A DNA stretch of 54,857 nt from Bacteroidales bacterium (GCA_017502125.1 JAFVVN010000042.1:1-54857); one strand, 5' to 3'. Shown: positions 9,040 through 18,257, counted from the first letter of the stretch. Notes: generated by a model not told the origin, from the letters alone. Program-made: numbers and translations.

Positions 9040-9879
9040 ATGTCAGACTTTGAGGATAAACACATGGACTTCGTCCTGAAACATTATCAGGAAGGAAAGT
9101 TCGACACTCAGAAGGCGATCGACCGCTTCAATGAGGCTCACGGCATCGTCCGGAAGCCTCGCAGAAGAGTATTGCCTTGGGTGTCAGGCATGGTGGCAGC
9201 AGCCGCTGCTGTGGTGCTTTGTGTGTTCCTCTTCCGTGGCAATGAACAGCAGATCCAGCTCATGGCAGATGCCCAGGTGCAGGAGTTTGTCCTTCCTGAC
9301 GGCACTGAGGTAACTCTTGCTCCAGGATCCAAGCTCACCTACAGCGAGAAGTCTCCTCGTAAGACTCAGCTTGAAGGAAAGGCTTATTTCGAAGTGGCTC
9401 GTGACGAGGCGGTACCGTTTGAAATCACATCGGACGGTGCATTCTTAAGAGTGCTCGGAACAAAGTTCATGGTGGATGCAGGTTCATCGGTCAAGGAAGT
9501 CTATGTGACAGAAGGTAAGGTGCTGTTTGCAAAGTCTTCAGATGCAGAAGGTGTGATCCTGACCAAGAACATGCAGGCGACTCTTTCGCCTGACGCCAAT
9601 GTCCCTGTCGTATCAATGGAAGCCGACGTCAATTCCATTGCATGGCAACGCGGATCGTTCATCTTCGACAAGACTCCTCTCAGAGAGGTGCTTGAGACTC
9701 TTTCTGCTTACTACAAGGTGTCGTTCGCAGCGACTGACCTTGACAAGCAGCTCAGCGGAGAGTTCTATGCAGAAGACCTTGACCTTATCATCAGCCTCAT
9801 AGAGTCTGCACTGGATGTACACATTGTAAAAAATAATTTTAACAATGTGTACATACTAAAAAAGTCCGTCACAAAGTGA
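9040..9879 (+). CDS. FecR-family anti-sigma factor
   Basis: The 279-residue product has a short cytoplasmic part (1-44) of the kind that binds the sigma factor and a single membrane helix (about 46-66, VSGMVAAAAAVVLCVFLF). The periplasmic FecR domain follows (about 78-175, including FVLPDGTEVTLAPGSKLTYS and GKAYFEVARDE), then a C-terminal DUF4974 domain (about 205-275) common in Bacteroidota FecR proteins. It follows the sigma gene by 75 bp and precedes the STN receptor gene by 36 bp, the usual gene order. It should sit in the inner membrane and pass the receptor signal to the sigma factor. Confidence 0.94.
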   Translation: MSDFEDKHMDFVLKHYQEGKFDTQKAIDRFNEAHGIVRKPRRRVLPWVSGMVAAAAAVVLCVFLFRGNEQQIQLMADAQVQEFVLPDGTEVTLAPGSKLTYSEKSPRKTQLEGKAYFEVARDEAVPFEITSDGAFLRVLGTKFMVDAGSSVKEVYVTEGKVLFAKSSDAEGVILTKNMQATLSPDANVPVVSMEADVNSIAWQRGSFIFDKTPLREVLETLSAYYKVSFAATDLDKQLSGEFYAEDLDLIISLIESALDVHIVKNNFNNVYILKKSVTK

Positions 9880-9915
9880 CAGGGTCAAGAGATAAGATTC
9901 CCAAACGACTTGACA

Positions 9916-12399
9916 ATGAAGCACGTACTATTATTAATTACAACAACTATCGCTATGGCCTTCTTTGCCATAGCCCCTGCACACGCACAGCAGAGCAGGA
10001 CTCTCAAATTGGAGATGGAGGTCATCCACGAGTCACTGGGAGTGAACTTCGTGTATGATTCAGCAATCGAGATCAATGTGTCATATTCGGGCAAGCCGAT
10101 GAAGGATATCATCAAGGGCAACAAGAAGGAGCATTCTGTCATTTTGCAAGAGTGCCTGAAGACTCTCTTCACCGGCACAAACATCGAATACGAAATAATG
10201 AAGAAGTACATAGTCCTCACACAGGCCGACAAGAGGAAGAAGCCCAAGGACTATACCATCTTTATCGAGGAGCAGAATGACAGTATTCCCGAGGCTGTCA
10301 TTACTGCATTGATCAATCCCAAAAGAAATGAGACTCAGACTGGCTTGACAAGAATCGATGGCAAAAGCCTTAACAGAGGTTTTGCACTGTTGAGTTCTCC
10401 AGACTTGATCAAGTCTATCCAGATGCTTCCGGGAGTTTCGTCGGGTACAGAACTTATGTCCGGATTATACGTACACGGAGGCACGGGAAACGATAATCTT
10501 TTTCAGCTTGACAATGTTCCTATGTATCAGGTAAGCCACTTGGCCGGCTTGTTTTCATCCTTCAATCATGAGGTGATTGACAACGTGGATTTCTACAAGA
10601 GCGGTTTCCCTGCCAGATATGGAGGAAGGATGTCGTCAGTAGTGGATGTGATGACTCGTCTCGGAGATATGCAGGAGTATCATGGCACGTTTACAATCGG
10701 TCTGATTGATGGAAATATTCAGTTTGAGGGACCTATCATAAAGGACAGGACATCATTCAATGTCGCTTTGAGACGAAGCTGGGTCGATGCTGTCACGACT
10801 CCTGTCTTTGCCATCATGAATGCTAAGAACAAGAATGAGAAGACAGTGCTTGGATATAATTTCTGGGATGCAAATGCCGGAATCACACATCTCCTAAATG
10901 ACAACAACAAGCTATATCTCAATTTTTACGCAGGAGATGACAAGCTCAAAAACAACGAGTTTTATGATAGCCAGTTTACTGATGCTTATGGCGATCCTCA
11001 GAGCACATGGTTCGACTCAGGTATTAACGTGACATGGGGTAATATCCTGGCTTCTGCTGGTTGGGAAAGCAAGATAGCAGACAATCTGGAATCAAACGTC
11101 CTTGCTTTCTATAGTTTGAATCGTTCGAGGATGGTCTCCGACTGGCATGCCCGCAATGGTGTACTTGACGTGTATGAAGAGATGACCAGCAACGGTAACA
11201 TATCGAATGTTTCAAATATCGGTATAAAGTCATTGTTTGATTGGGCTCCCGGTACATGGAATCATGTGCGATTTGGCGGTGGATATCAGTATCACATGTA
11301 TGACGTAAACCGAGTCAAGCAAGAGGAATATAAAGAGAATGACAATCTGGTGTCAAGTACAAAGTCCACAGACGGAAAATTCTATGATGGCCATGAATTC
11401 TACTTATATGTAGAGGATGAGATGAAGCTGACTGATTGGTTTACCGCTAATGCGGGCCTCAGATACGTGCTTTTCGGCGTACCCGGTAAGGTCTACAATA
11501 CTTTGGAACCAAGATTTGCCCTTAAGTTCAAATGTTCTGATGTATTGGCAATCAAAGCATCATATACAGAGATGACCCAGTTCAACCATCAGGTTGCAAC
11601 TTCATATATTGACCTTCCCTCAAATACATGGATGCCTGTAACAGACAAAATCGATCCAATGAAAGCGAAACAGGTAGCGGGAGGTTTCTACTTCACTCTG
11701 CCATACGGACTGACATTGAATGTGGAAGGCTGGTGGAAGAGGATGGACAACCTTCGCGAGTATATCGGTGGGAACTCGCTCTTCCCTCCATTGAATAAAT
11801 GGGAGTCATCCTTTGCAAAGGGCACAGGACGCTCGTATGGTGGTGAATTTGAGTTTGCTTGGAGAAAGCCTAAGTTCGATATTACTGCAGCTTACACCTT
11901 ATCATGGAATGAAAGGTACTTTGAGAGCATTTATCGAGACTGGTATCCTGACAGGAATGACCACAGACATAAGTTCACAGTCTCTGGAACCTATAAGTTC
12001 GGTAAACGATTTGAAATGTACGCAGCCTGGCATTATCACAGTGGCAGCAGGTTTACAGTCGCATCTAATGTATCTTCCGAACAGTACGATCCGTCAGAGG
12101 ATCCAGGATATGGTATCATATTCTTTGGCCCGCATGATGGATTTAAACATGAGTACTATTATTCAAGCCCGAATAATGTGAAGATGCCTGCATATCACAG
12201 ACTGGATGCAGGATTTAATTTCAAGAAGACGACAAAACGAGGAAATGAAAGCATATGGAATCTCAGTGTCTATAATGCATACTGCCGCATGAATCCGATT
12301 TGGGCAGCTGTTGATTATAATGGACAGGGCAAGTTTCTCGGCAAGGCATATGGCATAATCCCTATCATTCCATCATTCAGTTATACACTTAGATTCTAA
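9916..12399 (+). CDS. TonB-dependent receptor with N-terminal STN signalling domain
   Basis: An 827-residue outer-membrane receptor with a signal peptide (about 1-26, ending APAHA). An STN domain follows at about 27-100, then the plug (about 135-240, with LIKSIQMLPGVSSGTE and SGFPARYGGRMSSVVDV), then the beta-barrel ending in an aromatic residue (SFSYTLRF). The ATG at 9916 is chosen over an upstream TTG at 9910. The CarboxypepD-regulatory domain that usually sits between STN and plug in Bacteroidota is missing; only a 35-residue linker is present. The receptor would import an unknown nutrient with TonB energy and signal through FecR. The following DUF4249 gene is a frequent partner of this receptor type. 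Confidence 0.92.
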   Translation: MKHVLLLITTTIAMAFFAIAPAHAQQSRTLKLEMEVIHESLGVNFVYDSAIEINVSYSGKPMKDIIKGNKKEHSVILQECLKTLFTGTNIEYEIMKKYIVLTQADKRKKPKDYTIFIEEQNDSIPEAVITALINPKRNETQTGLTRIDGKSLNRGFALLSSPDLIKSIQMLPGVSSGTELMSGLYVHGGTGNDNLFQLDNVPMYQVSHLAGLFSSFNHEVIDNVDFYKSGFPARYGGRMSSVVDVMTRLGDMQEYHGTFTIGLIDGNIQFEGPIIKDRTSFNVALRRSWVDAVTTPVFAIMNAKNKNEKTVLGYNFWDANAGITHLLNDNNKLYLNFYAGDDKLKNNEFYDSQFTDAYGDPQSTWFDSGINVTWGNILASAGWESKIADNLESNVLAFYSLNRSRMVSDWHARNGVLDVYEEMTSNGNISNVSNIGIKSLFDWAPGTWNHVRFGGGYQYHMYDVNRVKQEEYKENDNLVSSTKSTDGKFYDGHEFYLYVEDEMKLTDWFTANAGLRYVLFGVPGKVYNTLEPRFALKFKCSDVLAIKASYTEMTQFNHQVATSYIDLPSNTWMPVTDKIDPMKAKQVAGGFYFTLPYGLTLNVEGWWKRMDNLREYIGGNSLFPPLNKWESSFAKGTGRSYGGEFEFAWRKPKFDITAAYTLSWNERYFESIYRDWYPDRNDHRHKFTVSGTYKFGKRFEMYAAWHYHSGSRFTVASNVSSEQYDPSEDPGYGIIFFGPHDGFKHEYYYSSPNNVKMPAYHRLDAGFNFKKTTKRGNESIWNLSVYNAYCRMNPIWAAVDYNGQGKFLGKAYGIIPIIPSFSYTLRF

Positions 12400-12403
12400 T
12401 GCA

Positions 12404-13408
12404 ATGAATAAATATATATTAAAGACATTAACATTGATGCTGATCCTCGCATCTGTAATTTCATGCGAGACGGATTTTGAGATTGATAAGCTGGATGCAG
12501 AACCGATGTTCTACATCGAAAGCATCTTCTTTGATGAACAGGAACTCATTGAGATTTCAGTGGTCCCTACCTATGTGGTCACTGAAGATCCGAGAGTGTC
12601 AGAACTTCCGGAAGATTTTTCACTAACTGTATTGGAGAACGGAAAACCAAGAGAATTGAATAAGGCAGACGATACATTCCAGAACCCTAAGTTCAAATGG
12701 TATCTCACAGGCGGCGTTCAGCCAGGGGCCGAACTTGAGATTTCAGCTAAGGCAAAAGGATATCCTGAAGCATATGCCAAGGTGCATGTTCCTGAGAAGT
12801 TTAATGACTTTTCCTGCAGCGTGGAGAAATATACAGATGGTAAAGCGATACTCCATATCGATTACTATGATGATCCGGATACCGAGGACTATTATGCTGT
12901 GTCTGTTGCTAGAAATGTCAAGCAGGTAAGATTTGACGGAACAGTTGATTCTGACGTATCCTATCCAATAATAAATACTCCGTTGCAGGATGATTTCGGT
13001 GATTATGCCTATTGTTCCTGGAATCTTGAAGGCGTGTCGTGGCCTGAATATAGAAACATCGTGTTTTGGAACGATTCACGCGAGACAATATCCGGCAAGC
13101 AGAGGATGACAATCTATATAAGTGAGAATCAATCAGAACCATCATTTGATTATACAGAACCAACCATGGGTGCTGTCGGAGAGGTGATCGGTACAACTTA
13201 TGTCGGGGATTATGTGACACTCTATAAGCTCGACACTGGCACATATCATTACATCAACGGCAAATGGAATGAGAATTACAATGATTTGTCTAATATGGGG
13301 TTGGTTCCTCCTACGTGGACATTCACAAATATAGACGGAGGAATCGGCATGTTCGGTCCAATGTCCTCATCACAACCATACCTTATAGAATGGAACTATT
13401 TGAATTAA
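12404..13408 (+). CDS. DUF4249-family lipoprotein
   Basis: A 334-residue lipoprotein: the signal ends in a lipobox (LASVISC, Cys near residue 21). The mature part begins with a beta-rich Ig-like segment (PMFYIESIFFDEQELIEISV) and has the all-beta makeup of DUF4249 proteins. These are encoded next to STN/plug TonB receptors in Bacteroidota and probably sit on the receptor as surface or periplasmic ligand-binding lids; the exact job is not established. It starts 4 bp after the receptor stop, so the two are translationally close. The family assignment rests on the context and N-terminal pattern. Confidence 0.75.
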   Translation: MNKYILKTLTLMLILASVISCETDFEIDKLDAEPMFYIESIFFDEQELIEISVVPTYVVTEDPRVSELPEDFSLTVLENGKPRELNKADDTFQNPKFKWYLTGGVQPGAELEISAKAKGYPEAYAKVHVPEKFNDFSCSVEKYTDGKAILHIDYYDDPDTEDYYAVSVARNVKQVRFDGTVDSDVSYPIINTPLQDDFGDYAYCSWNLEGVSWPEYRNIVFWNDSRETISGKQRMTIYISENQSEPSFDYTEPTMGAVGEVIGTTYVGDYVTLYKLDTGTYHYINGKWNENYNDLSNMGLVPPTWTFTNIDGGIGMFGPMSSSQPYLIEWNYLN

Positions 13409-13420
13409 AGATCAAGACTC

Positions 13421-14245
13421 ATGAAAAAGATAATATTAATACTATCCGCAGTACTTCTGCTGGTCTCTTGTGAAAAACATTATTATGACCCAGTAGTTCA
13501 GGTGAAGGAATATGAGGAGATGATTGCTCAAGAAGGCGAAGTCATTATGATTGACTACGTATATGCGCAGGTTGAAACTAAATTCACCCCACCGACAGCA
13601 TGCCTCACTTTCAGGTATCGAGCATTCATAGATGATGAAATCTATTCTTATGCAATCGTGACAGGTTCGTCAAATCCTCCGCTCAAGATAGTTGTCCCTT
13701 GTAATGATACCTTCTCTGAAAGAAATGTAAAGGTGGAGATATCTGCTGGAAAGACCTACGACAGATATCCCGAGGAGTGGGGAGTATGGCAGGAAGTATT
13801 TTCTGCGACTCAGGCATGTCTTGCAGAAGGCGCAAGTCAGATCACAACTCAGCTTGCCGATAAGAAGGTGGTTGTGACTAAAGGTGATGTCTCAATAGCG
13901 TTGGAGAATCCTGATAATGGCTCCATAATGCCTCTCAAATCCCTTTTGAACAAAGGTGCATTGACATTTAATGTAAATGTGTATGAAACATTGATATCTT
14001 CTGTCATGGAATCAGATGATGACAGGATCCTGAAGAATTATATCCCTCTGAATCACGGCACAGAATACCAGAATAAGGCGGTGTATATGAATGATAGGGG
14101 ACAGCTGATCATCCTAAATGAGTTCACTGATGGTGATGACTCTCCGCTGACCTTGATAGGAACGCCAGTGAAGGATGATATTGACAAATTCCAGACAATG
14201 TTCTCCGGAGATGAGAAGCAGCAATTGACTTTGTCGTTGCAATAA
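13421..14245 (+). CDS. Hypothetical lipoprotein
   Basis: I do not recognise a family for this 274-residue protein. It has a lipoprotein signal (MKKIILILSAVLLLVSC, Cys 17). The rest is mostly beta and fibronectin-like: alternating hydrophobic strands such as PTACLTFRYRAFIDDEIYSY and a charged C-terminus. It lies 12 bp after the DUF4249 gene and before a strong terminator, so it is the last gene of the sigma/FecR/receptor unit. A role as an accessory surface lipoprotein of the receptor is plausible from context only. Confidence 0.75.
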   Translation: MKKIILILSAVLLLVSCEKHYYDPVVQVKEYEEMIAQEGEVIMIDYVYAQVETKFTPPTACLTFRYRAFIDDEIYSYAIVTGSSNPPLKIVVPCNDTFSERNVKVEISAGKTYDRYPEEWGVWQEVFSATQACLAEGASQITTQLADKKVVVTKGDVSIALENPDNGSIMPLKSLLNKGALTFNVNVYETLISSVMESDDDRILKNYIPLNHGTEYQNKAVYMNDRGQLIILNEFTDGDDSPLTLIGTPVKDDIDKFQTMFSGDEKQQLTLSLQ

Positions 14246-14264
14246 AATATCCCATATCAATATG

Positions 14265-14291
14265 GCCTGACACTTCAAATGTCAGGCTTTT
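14265..14291 (+). terminator. Rho-independent terminator of the receptor unit
   Basis: A perfect eight-base stem (gcctgaca / tgtcaggc) with a seven-base loop is followed by four T. It separates the lipoprotein gene from the next sigma gene. Confidence 0.8.
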
Positions 14292-14294
14292 CCG

Positions 14295-14302
14295 TATCTT
14301 CG
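14295..14302 (+). promoter_or_regulatory. Possible -7 element of the second sigma gene
   Basis: TATCTTCG is one base off TAnnTTTG and begins only four bases after the terminator T-run. If real, transcription starts near 14309, which rules out the ATG at 14279 as the start codon. Confidence 0.4.
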
Positions 14303-14347
14303 CGGAAGTATTTGCGGAAAACTGCCGTTATATATTCAGAAAACCAA

Positions 14348-14908
14348 TTGGCTGAGATCATCAACATAGAGGATATTGAACTGGCAAGACTGTGTGCCCG
14401 AGGGAACGAAAAGGCCAGACATGAGCTGTATACAAGGTATGCGGCCTACCTCTATGCGCTCTGTATCAGATATGTAGGCGACAGGGAACTGGCCCGTGAC
14501 CTCATGCATGACGGTATGATCAAGATTTTTGACACGATAGGTAAGTACAGACCGACCGGTTCATTGAAATCCTGGTGTGCAAGAGTGACGGTTAATATGG
14601 TAATCGATCATATGAGAAAGTCCAGACGAATGGACCTGCAGCCGATAGAGCAGACTCAGGAAAAGATTCCTGAACCTCAGAACGAAGAGGTCGCCAAGAT
14701 TCCAAAGACCGAACTGATGCGTATGGTCGGGCAGCTGCCGGAAACGAAAAGAATAATATTCAACCTGTTCTGCGTGGAAGGGTATTCGCATAAGGACATT
14801 GCAGAAATGCTGAACATAAAGGAGAAGACATCATCCTCGCTGCTGTTCAAGGCGCGTGAACAGTTAGCCGAAAATGTCAGGGATTATATAAGGAAAAACG
14901 GATTATGA
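14348..14908 (+). CDS. ECF-type sigma factor, partner of a dual-membrane anti-sigma factor
   Basis: Sigma region 2 spans about residues 10-85 (LARLCARGNEKARHELYTRY, DLMHDGMIKIFDTI) and region 4 about 120-180 (LPETKRIIFNLFCVEGYSHK, then DIAEMLNIKEKT). The frame is open from an ATG at 14279, but that codon lies in the terminator stem of the previous unit. I therefore prefer the TTG at 14348 (186 residues); this choice is uncertain. The stop overlaps the next gene start (ATGA type), so the two are coupled. The pairing with a protein that joins both membranes matches the Das/Dma pairs known from Bacteroides thetaiotaomicron, where the sigma factor controls envelope and vesicle functions. Confidence 0.85.
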   Translation: MAEIINIEDIELARLCARGNEKARHELYTRYAAYLYALCIRYVGDRELARDLMHDGMIKIFDTIGKYRPTGSLKSWCARVTVNMVIDHMRKSRRMDLQPIEQTQEKIPEPQNEEVAKIPKTELMRMVGQLPETKRIIFNLFCVEGYSHKDIAEMLNIKEKTSSSLLFKAREQLAENVRDYIRKNGL

Positions 14909-16155
14909 TGGAAGACTGGACAGATATCATAGGTGAGGAACTCGAGAGTATCGAGGAGCCCCTGCCTGCTGATGACTGGAGTGCCCTTCAGCAGAAATAC
15001 GCCGCTTCCCGGAGAAGGAAGAGGGCGGGATTCTTTGCGTGGACCGGTGGCATCACGTCGGTTGCCGCTGCAGTCGCTCTTGTCCTGCTGCTTGTCCGTC
15101 CGGATGCCGTACCTTCCGATGATGATCTTGTTGCTGATGAACTTCCTCCTGTAGAAGAGGTCCTGCCTGCTGATACGGTTTCTGTCGATGCTCCATCAGA
15201 AAGTCCGGGAACCGTCACTCCCGGGAAAACCAGGCGGATGTCACCTTCTGTAAATCTCAGGAAACCTTCAGATGATGTCCTTATTGCTCAGGATAAGACT
15301 GATGTCAAGGATGAAGTCTCTGCAGAAGAGGAGGTGTTTGATGTGGTAAAGGATACCGTCAAGGTCACGGAGAGACTGCTTGCCGATGCTGACAATGCCA
15401 ATGATAAAAAGGATGTGAGAGAGGATGATCAGCCTGACTGCCAGGGATCGGAGGACTTCCCGGACGAAGAGCCAAGACGCAGGAGACGTCCGATTGCGAT
15501 AGGAATATCCGGATCCGCATCCGATAGTCCGATAATGACGTTAAAGACGGATTTTGCTCCAGAACCGCCTATGGATATGTCTCCACCATTCCTCGACGAT
15601 GGATTGAGCAATGACTCTCTGAGAGTTGAAACTCCGCAGCAGGCAATGGGGATGATGAGGGCAAAGAGCGGCTATTCTGATTCCTATCGCCATGAAATAC
15701 CTGTGTCCATAGGCATATCTGCCAGATTCTTCGTTACTGACAGGCTTTCGATAAATACAGGCCTTAATTATACCAGGTACAAATCACTTCGAACCAGAAT
15801 ATTCGATGCTGACCATGACCAGCAGAAAGACTGGCAGTATGTTCATTATCTGGGTGTGCCTGTCAGACTTGACTTAATGGCAGTAAACCGGAAACATTTC
15901 AATCTTTATTTTGGTGCCGGTCTGCAGATGGATAAATGCGTACATGCGGCAGTCGGAGAAGAAAGGCTTAGTGAAAAGCAGTTCCTGTTCGGCCTGAATG
16001 GGGCAATGGGGCTACAGGTCAATATAGTTCCAATGGTGGGACTATACTTCGAACCGGAGGTCTCGTATGCTCTAAATGAAGGCTCCATCGAGACATTCCG
16101 TTCTGATGAGCCGTTTGTCATAACAGTTCGAGCTGGCCTTAGATTCAATTTCTGA
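14905..16155 (+). CDS. Dual-membrane-spanning anti-sigma factor candidate (Dma-like, C-terminal OM barrel)
   Basis: The 416-residue protein starts with an acidic cytoplasmic head (1-35) and an arginine/lysine cluster (RRRKR, 36-40). One membrane helix follows (about 43-64), so the N-terminus is inside. A long linker rich in Asp, Glu and Pro runs from about 65 to 250. The rest is an outer-membrane beta-barrel-like domain with alternating strands (SIGISARFFVTDRLSINTG, FNLYFGAGLQM) and a terminal phenylalanine (VRAGLRFNF), as barrels need for insertion. There is no cleavable signal. The gene overlaps the sigma gene by four bases. Such proteins span both membranes and act as anti-sigma factors in Bacteroides (Dma family); here that role is inferred from layout and context. 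Confidence 0.8.
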   Translation: MMEDWTDIIGEELESIEEPLPADDWSALQQKYAASRRRKRAGFFAWTGGITSVAAAVALVLLLVRPDAVPSDDDLVADELPPVEEVLPADTVSVDAPSESPGTVTPGKTRRMSPSVNLRKPSDDVLIAQDKTDVKDEVSAEEEVFDVVKDTVKVTERLLADADNANDKKDVREDDQPDCQGSEDFPDEEPRRRRRPIAIGISGSASDSPIMTLKTDFAPEPPMDMSPPFLDDGLSNDSLRVETPQQAMGMMRAKSGYSDSYRHEIPVSIGISARFFVTDRLSINTGLNYTRYKSLRTRIFDADHDQQKDWQYVHYLGVPVRLDLMAVNRKHFNLYFGAGLQMDKCVHAAVGEERLSEKQFLFGLNGAMGLQVNIVPMVGLYFEPEVSYALNEGSIETFRSDEPFVITVRAGLRFNF

Positions 16156-16221
16156 AAATTTCAGATTTTTCAGGAAGTATTCGTCGGTTCATTGCGTTAT
16201 ACAATAAAACGACAGAATCTT

Positions 16222-16659
16222 ATGAAACGAATCTTGACATTCCTGGCTGCAATTGTCAGTCTCGGTGCATGCGGGGAAGTAATTATGGATGGTGCATGGG
16301 AACCCATCAGGACTGATAAGAATCATGTGAATTTCCCTCCTGAAGGCGGACAGAATGCTGTGTCTGCCTTGAACTATTCCCGATGGTGGATCTCTGGAGG
16401 TTATGATGCTGCAGAACTGGTTGATAATCAATGGGAATATATCGGCTATGTCCATGCAATATCTTCTGATGGTGAGGAAGCGTGCACTTATGATATCCTG
16501 GAGGGCAGCTGGTATCATGTAATGGTTCCGGAGAAAGGAAGGAGCAACACAATCATCATAACCGTCGACCCGACCGGTGATGCGGAAGGACCGCGTGAAG
16601 CTGTCATTGAAATGCAGGCCGGTGACGCCTTTACAAGAATCACCATAGCGCAGCAGTAA
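16222..16659 (+). CDS. Small lipoprotein with BACON-like domain
   Basis: A 145-residue protein starting at the ATG at 16222, which gives a proper lipoprotein signal (MKRILTFLAAIVSLGAC, Cys 17); an upstream in-frame ATG at 16192 would spoil it. The mature part is beta-rich. It ends with the pattern seen in BACON and related Ig-like domains: a GSWYHVMVPEKG strand, then a segment close to VIEMQAGDAFTRITIAQQ. It follows the dual-membrane protein gene by 66 bp on the same strand and may be part of its regulon. Function is unknown; BACON domains are often linked to surface or glycan-related proteins. Confidence 0.75.
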   Translation: MKRILTFLAAIVSLGACGEVIMDGAWEPIRTDKNHVNFPPEGGQNAVSALNYSRWWISGGYDAAELVDNQWEYIGYVHAISSDGEEACTYDILEGSWYHVMVPEKGRSNTIIITVDPTGDAEGPREAVIEMQAGDAFTRITIAQQ

Positions 16660-16734
16660 ACTTATCTGTGCAGATTGTCACAAATCAACTGTTTTATGCA
16701 TCAATATCAAGGTCTTGAATTAAAATCATTCATT

Positions 16735-18225
16735 ATGAAACGCTTTCTGAATATTTTTGCAGCTTCACTTCTGGCTTCAGTTGCAATATCCTGTACAAAG
16801 GATGGATTTTACATGCCTGACGCATCATATGATGCATCATATGACGAATCACTGAGTGGGGAACCTGAAGTACCTGCCGGGGGAGATAAGTTTGATGAGA
16901 TCAAAGAGAACGACTTCATCAAGACTGCTGATCAGAATGTATCCACATTCTCGATTGATGCTGACGGAGCTTCCTATGCATACATGCGCAAATGCCTGAG
17001 GATGGGAGTCAAGCCGTCTCCTAATGCGGTGAGGATTGAAGAGTACCTGAACTACTTCACATTTGATTACCCTGATCCTGCAGGAGACCACACCGTGGCA
17101 ATCAACGGAGAAGTGGGCGTGTGCCCGTGGAACCCGGAACATAAGCTCATCAGACTCGGCATAAAGGGCAGGTCAATCCCGGCAAACCAGATGCCTGCTG
17201 CCAATTATGTCTTCCTTATTGATGTCTCCGGTTCTATGAATCAGGAAGACAAGCTCCCTCTTCTCAAGGAAGGACTCATGACCTTGACAGACAGACTCAA
17301 TCCTTCTGACAGGGTGTCAATCGTGACCTACTCAGGCACAGTCAAACTTCTCCTGGAGTCTACTCTTGTCAGTGATGCCGCTGTCATAAAGCAGGCCATT
17401 AGGAAGCTTGGTGCCAGTGGCTCTACAGCCGGTGGTGAAGCACTCAGGATGGCATACGAGGAGGCGCTCGCCAATTATATAGAGGGTGGCAACAACCGCG
17501 TCATTATGGGAACTGACGGCGACTTCAATGTCGGTGTAACTTCCACTGATGCCCTCGTGGAAATGGTTCAGGACTATGCGTCCAAGGGCATATACATTAC
17601 TGTATGCGGTTTCGGAACCGGAAACCTTAATGACAGCATGATGGAGCAGATATCAAATAAAGGTAACGGTACATACGAGTACATTGACTCAGAGGACGAG
17701 CTCTCGAAGGTCTTCGTGAACGAGAGGTCCAGGTTCCAGGCTGTTGCAAATGACTCCAAGGTCCAGGTGACCTTCGATAAGGAGAAGGTGGACAGCTACA
17801 GGCTCATCGGATATGAGAACAGGGTGATGGCCAACGAAGATTTTGAGGATGATACCAAGGATGCAGGTGAAATCGGTGCTGGTCAGACTATTACGGCACT
17901 CTATGAGATCGTTCCGACAGAGAGCTTCAACGGCGAAGGACCACTTGCAGTCTTCGATTTCAGATATAAGAAGATGCTCGGCGAGGAAAGCATACCTCTT
18001 ACGCTGGACATAAACCCTGCCGATGCTCTGGACGCAACCCCGACCGAACTGAGATTCGCCGCAGGAGTGGCAGCCTATGGAATGGTCCTCCGTGACTCGA
18101 AGTACAAAGGTTCGGCAACATTAGACATGGCATATGAACTTGTCGGTGAAAGACTGTCATCCGACAACTTCGGTTATCGGGCTCAGCTTCAGGAGCTGAT
18201 ATTGATGGCAAAAGAACTGCAATAA
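16735..18225 (+). CDS. von Willebrand factor type A lipoprotein, YfbK-like
   Basis: The 496-residue product begins at 16735 with a lipoprotein signal (MKRFLNIFAASLLASVAISC, Cys 20). A short repeat of Ala-Ser-Tyr-Asp lies just after it. The N-terminal YfbK-type domain contains FSIDADGASYAYMRKCL and RIEEYLNYFTFDYPDP. The vWA domain has a complete MIDAS start (DVSGSMN), the threonine of SGSTAGGEAL and the aspartate of GTDGDFNVG. The C-terminal DUF3520-type part ends with FGYRAQLQELILMAKEL. Homologues are common envelope lipoproteins without a settled function. An upstream in-frame ATG at 16675 is not used because it would bury the signal. It probably belongs to the sigma/Dma unit. Confidence 0.88.
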   Translation: MKRFLNIFAASLLASVAISCTKDGFYMPDASYDASYDESLSGEPEVPAGGDKFDEIKENDFIKTADQNVSTFSIDADGASYAYMRKCLRMGVKPSPNAVRIEEYLNYFTFDYPDPAGDHTVAINGEVGVCPWNPEHKLIRLGIKGRSIPANQMPAANYVFLIDVSGSMNQEDKLPLLKEGLMTLTDRLNPSDRVSIVTYSGTVKLLLESTLVSDAAVIKQAIRKLGASGSTAGGEALRMAYEEALANYIEGGNNRVIMGTDGDFNVGVTSTDALVEMVQDYASKGIYITVCGFGTGNLNDSMMEQISNKGNGTYEYIDSEDELSKVFVNERSRFQAVANDSKVQVTFDKEKVDSYRLIGYENRVMANEDFEDDTKDAGEIGAGQTITALYEIVPTESFNGEGPLAVFDFRYKKMLGEESIPLTLDINPADALDATPTELRFAAGVAAYGMVLRDSKYKGSATLDMAYELVGERLSSDNFGYRAQLQELILMAKELQ

Positions 18226-18257
18226 ACCGTCAGAATAGGTTTTTTGCAGAAAAGTGG

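Noticed and set aside
14279-14350. ATG at 14279 as the sigma factor start
   Set aside because: The codon lies in the right arm of a strong terminator and upstream of the likely promoter start.
16815-16850. Short direct repeat gcatcatatga as a possible repeat array
   Set aside because: Only two to three units, in frame within the YfbK-like protein (Ala-Ser-Tyr-Asp); not a CRISPR or mobile element.
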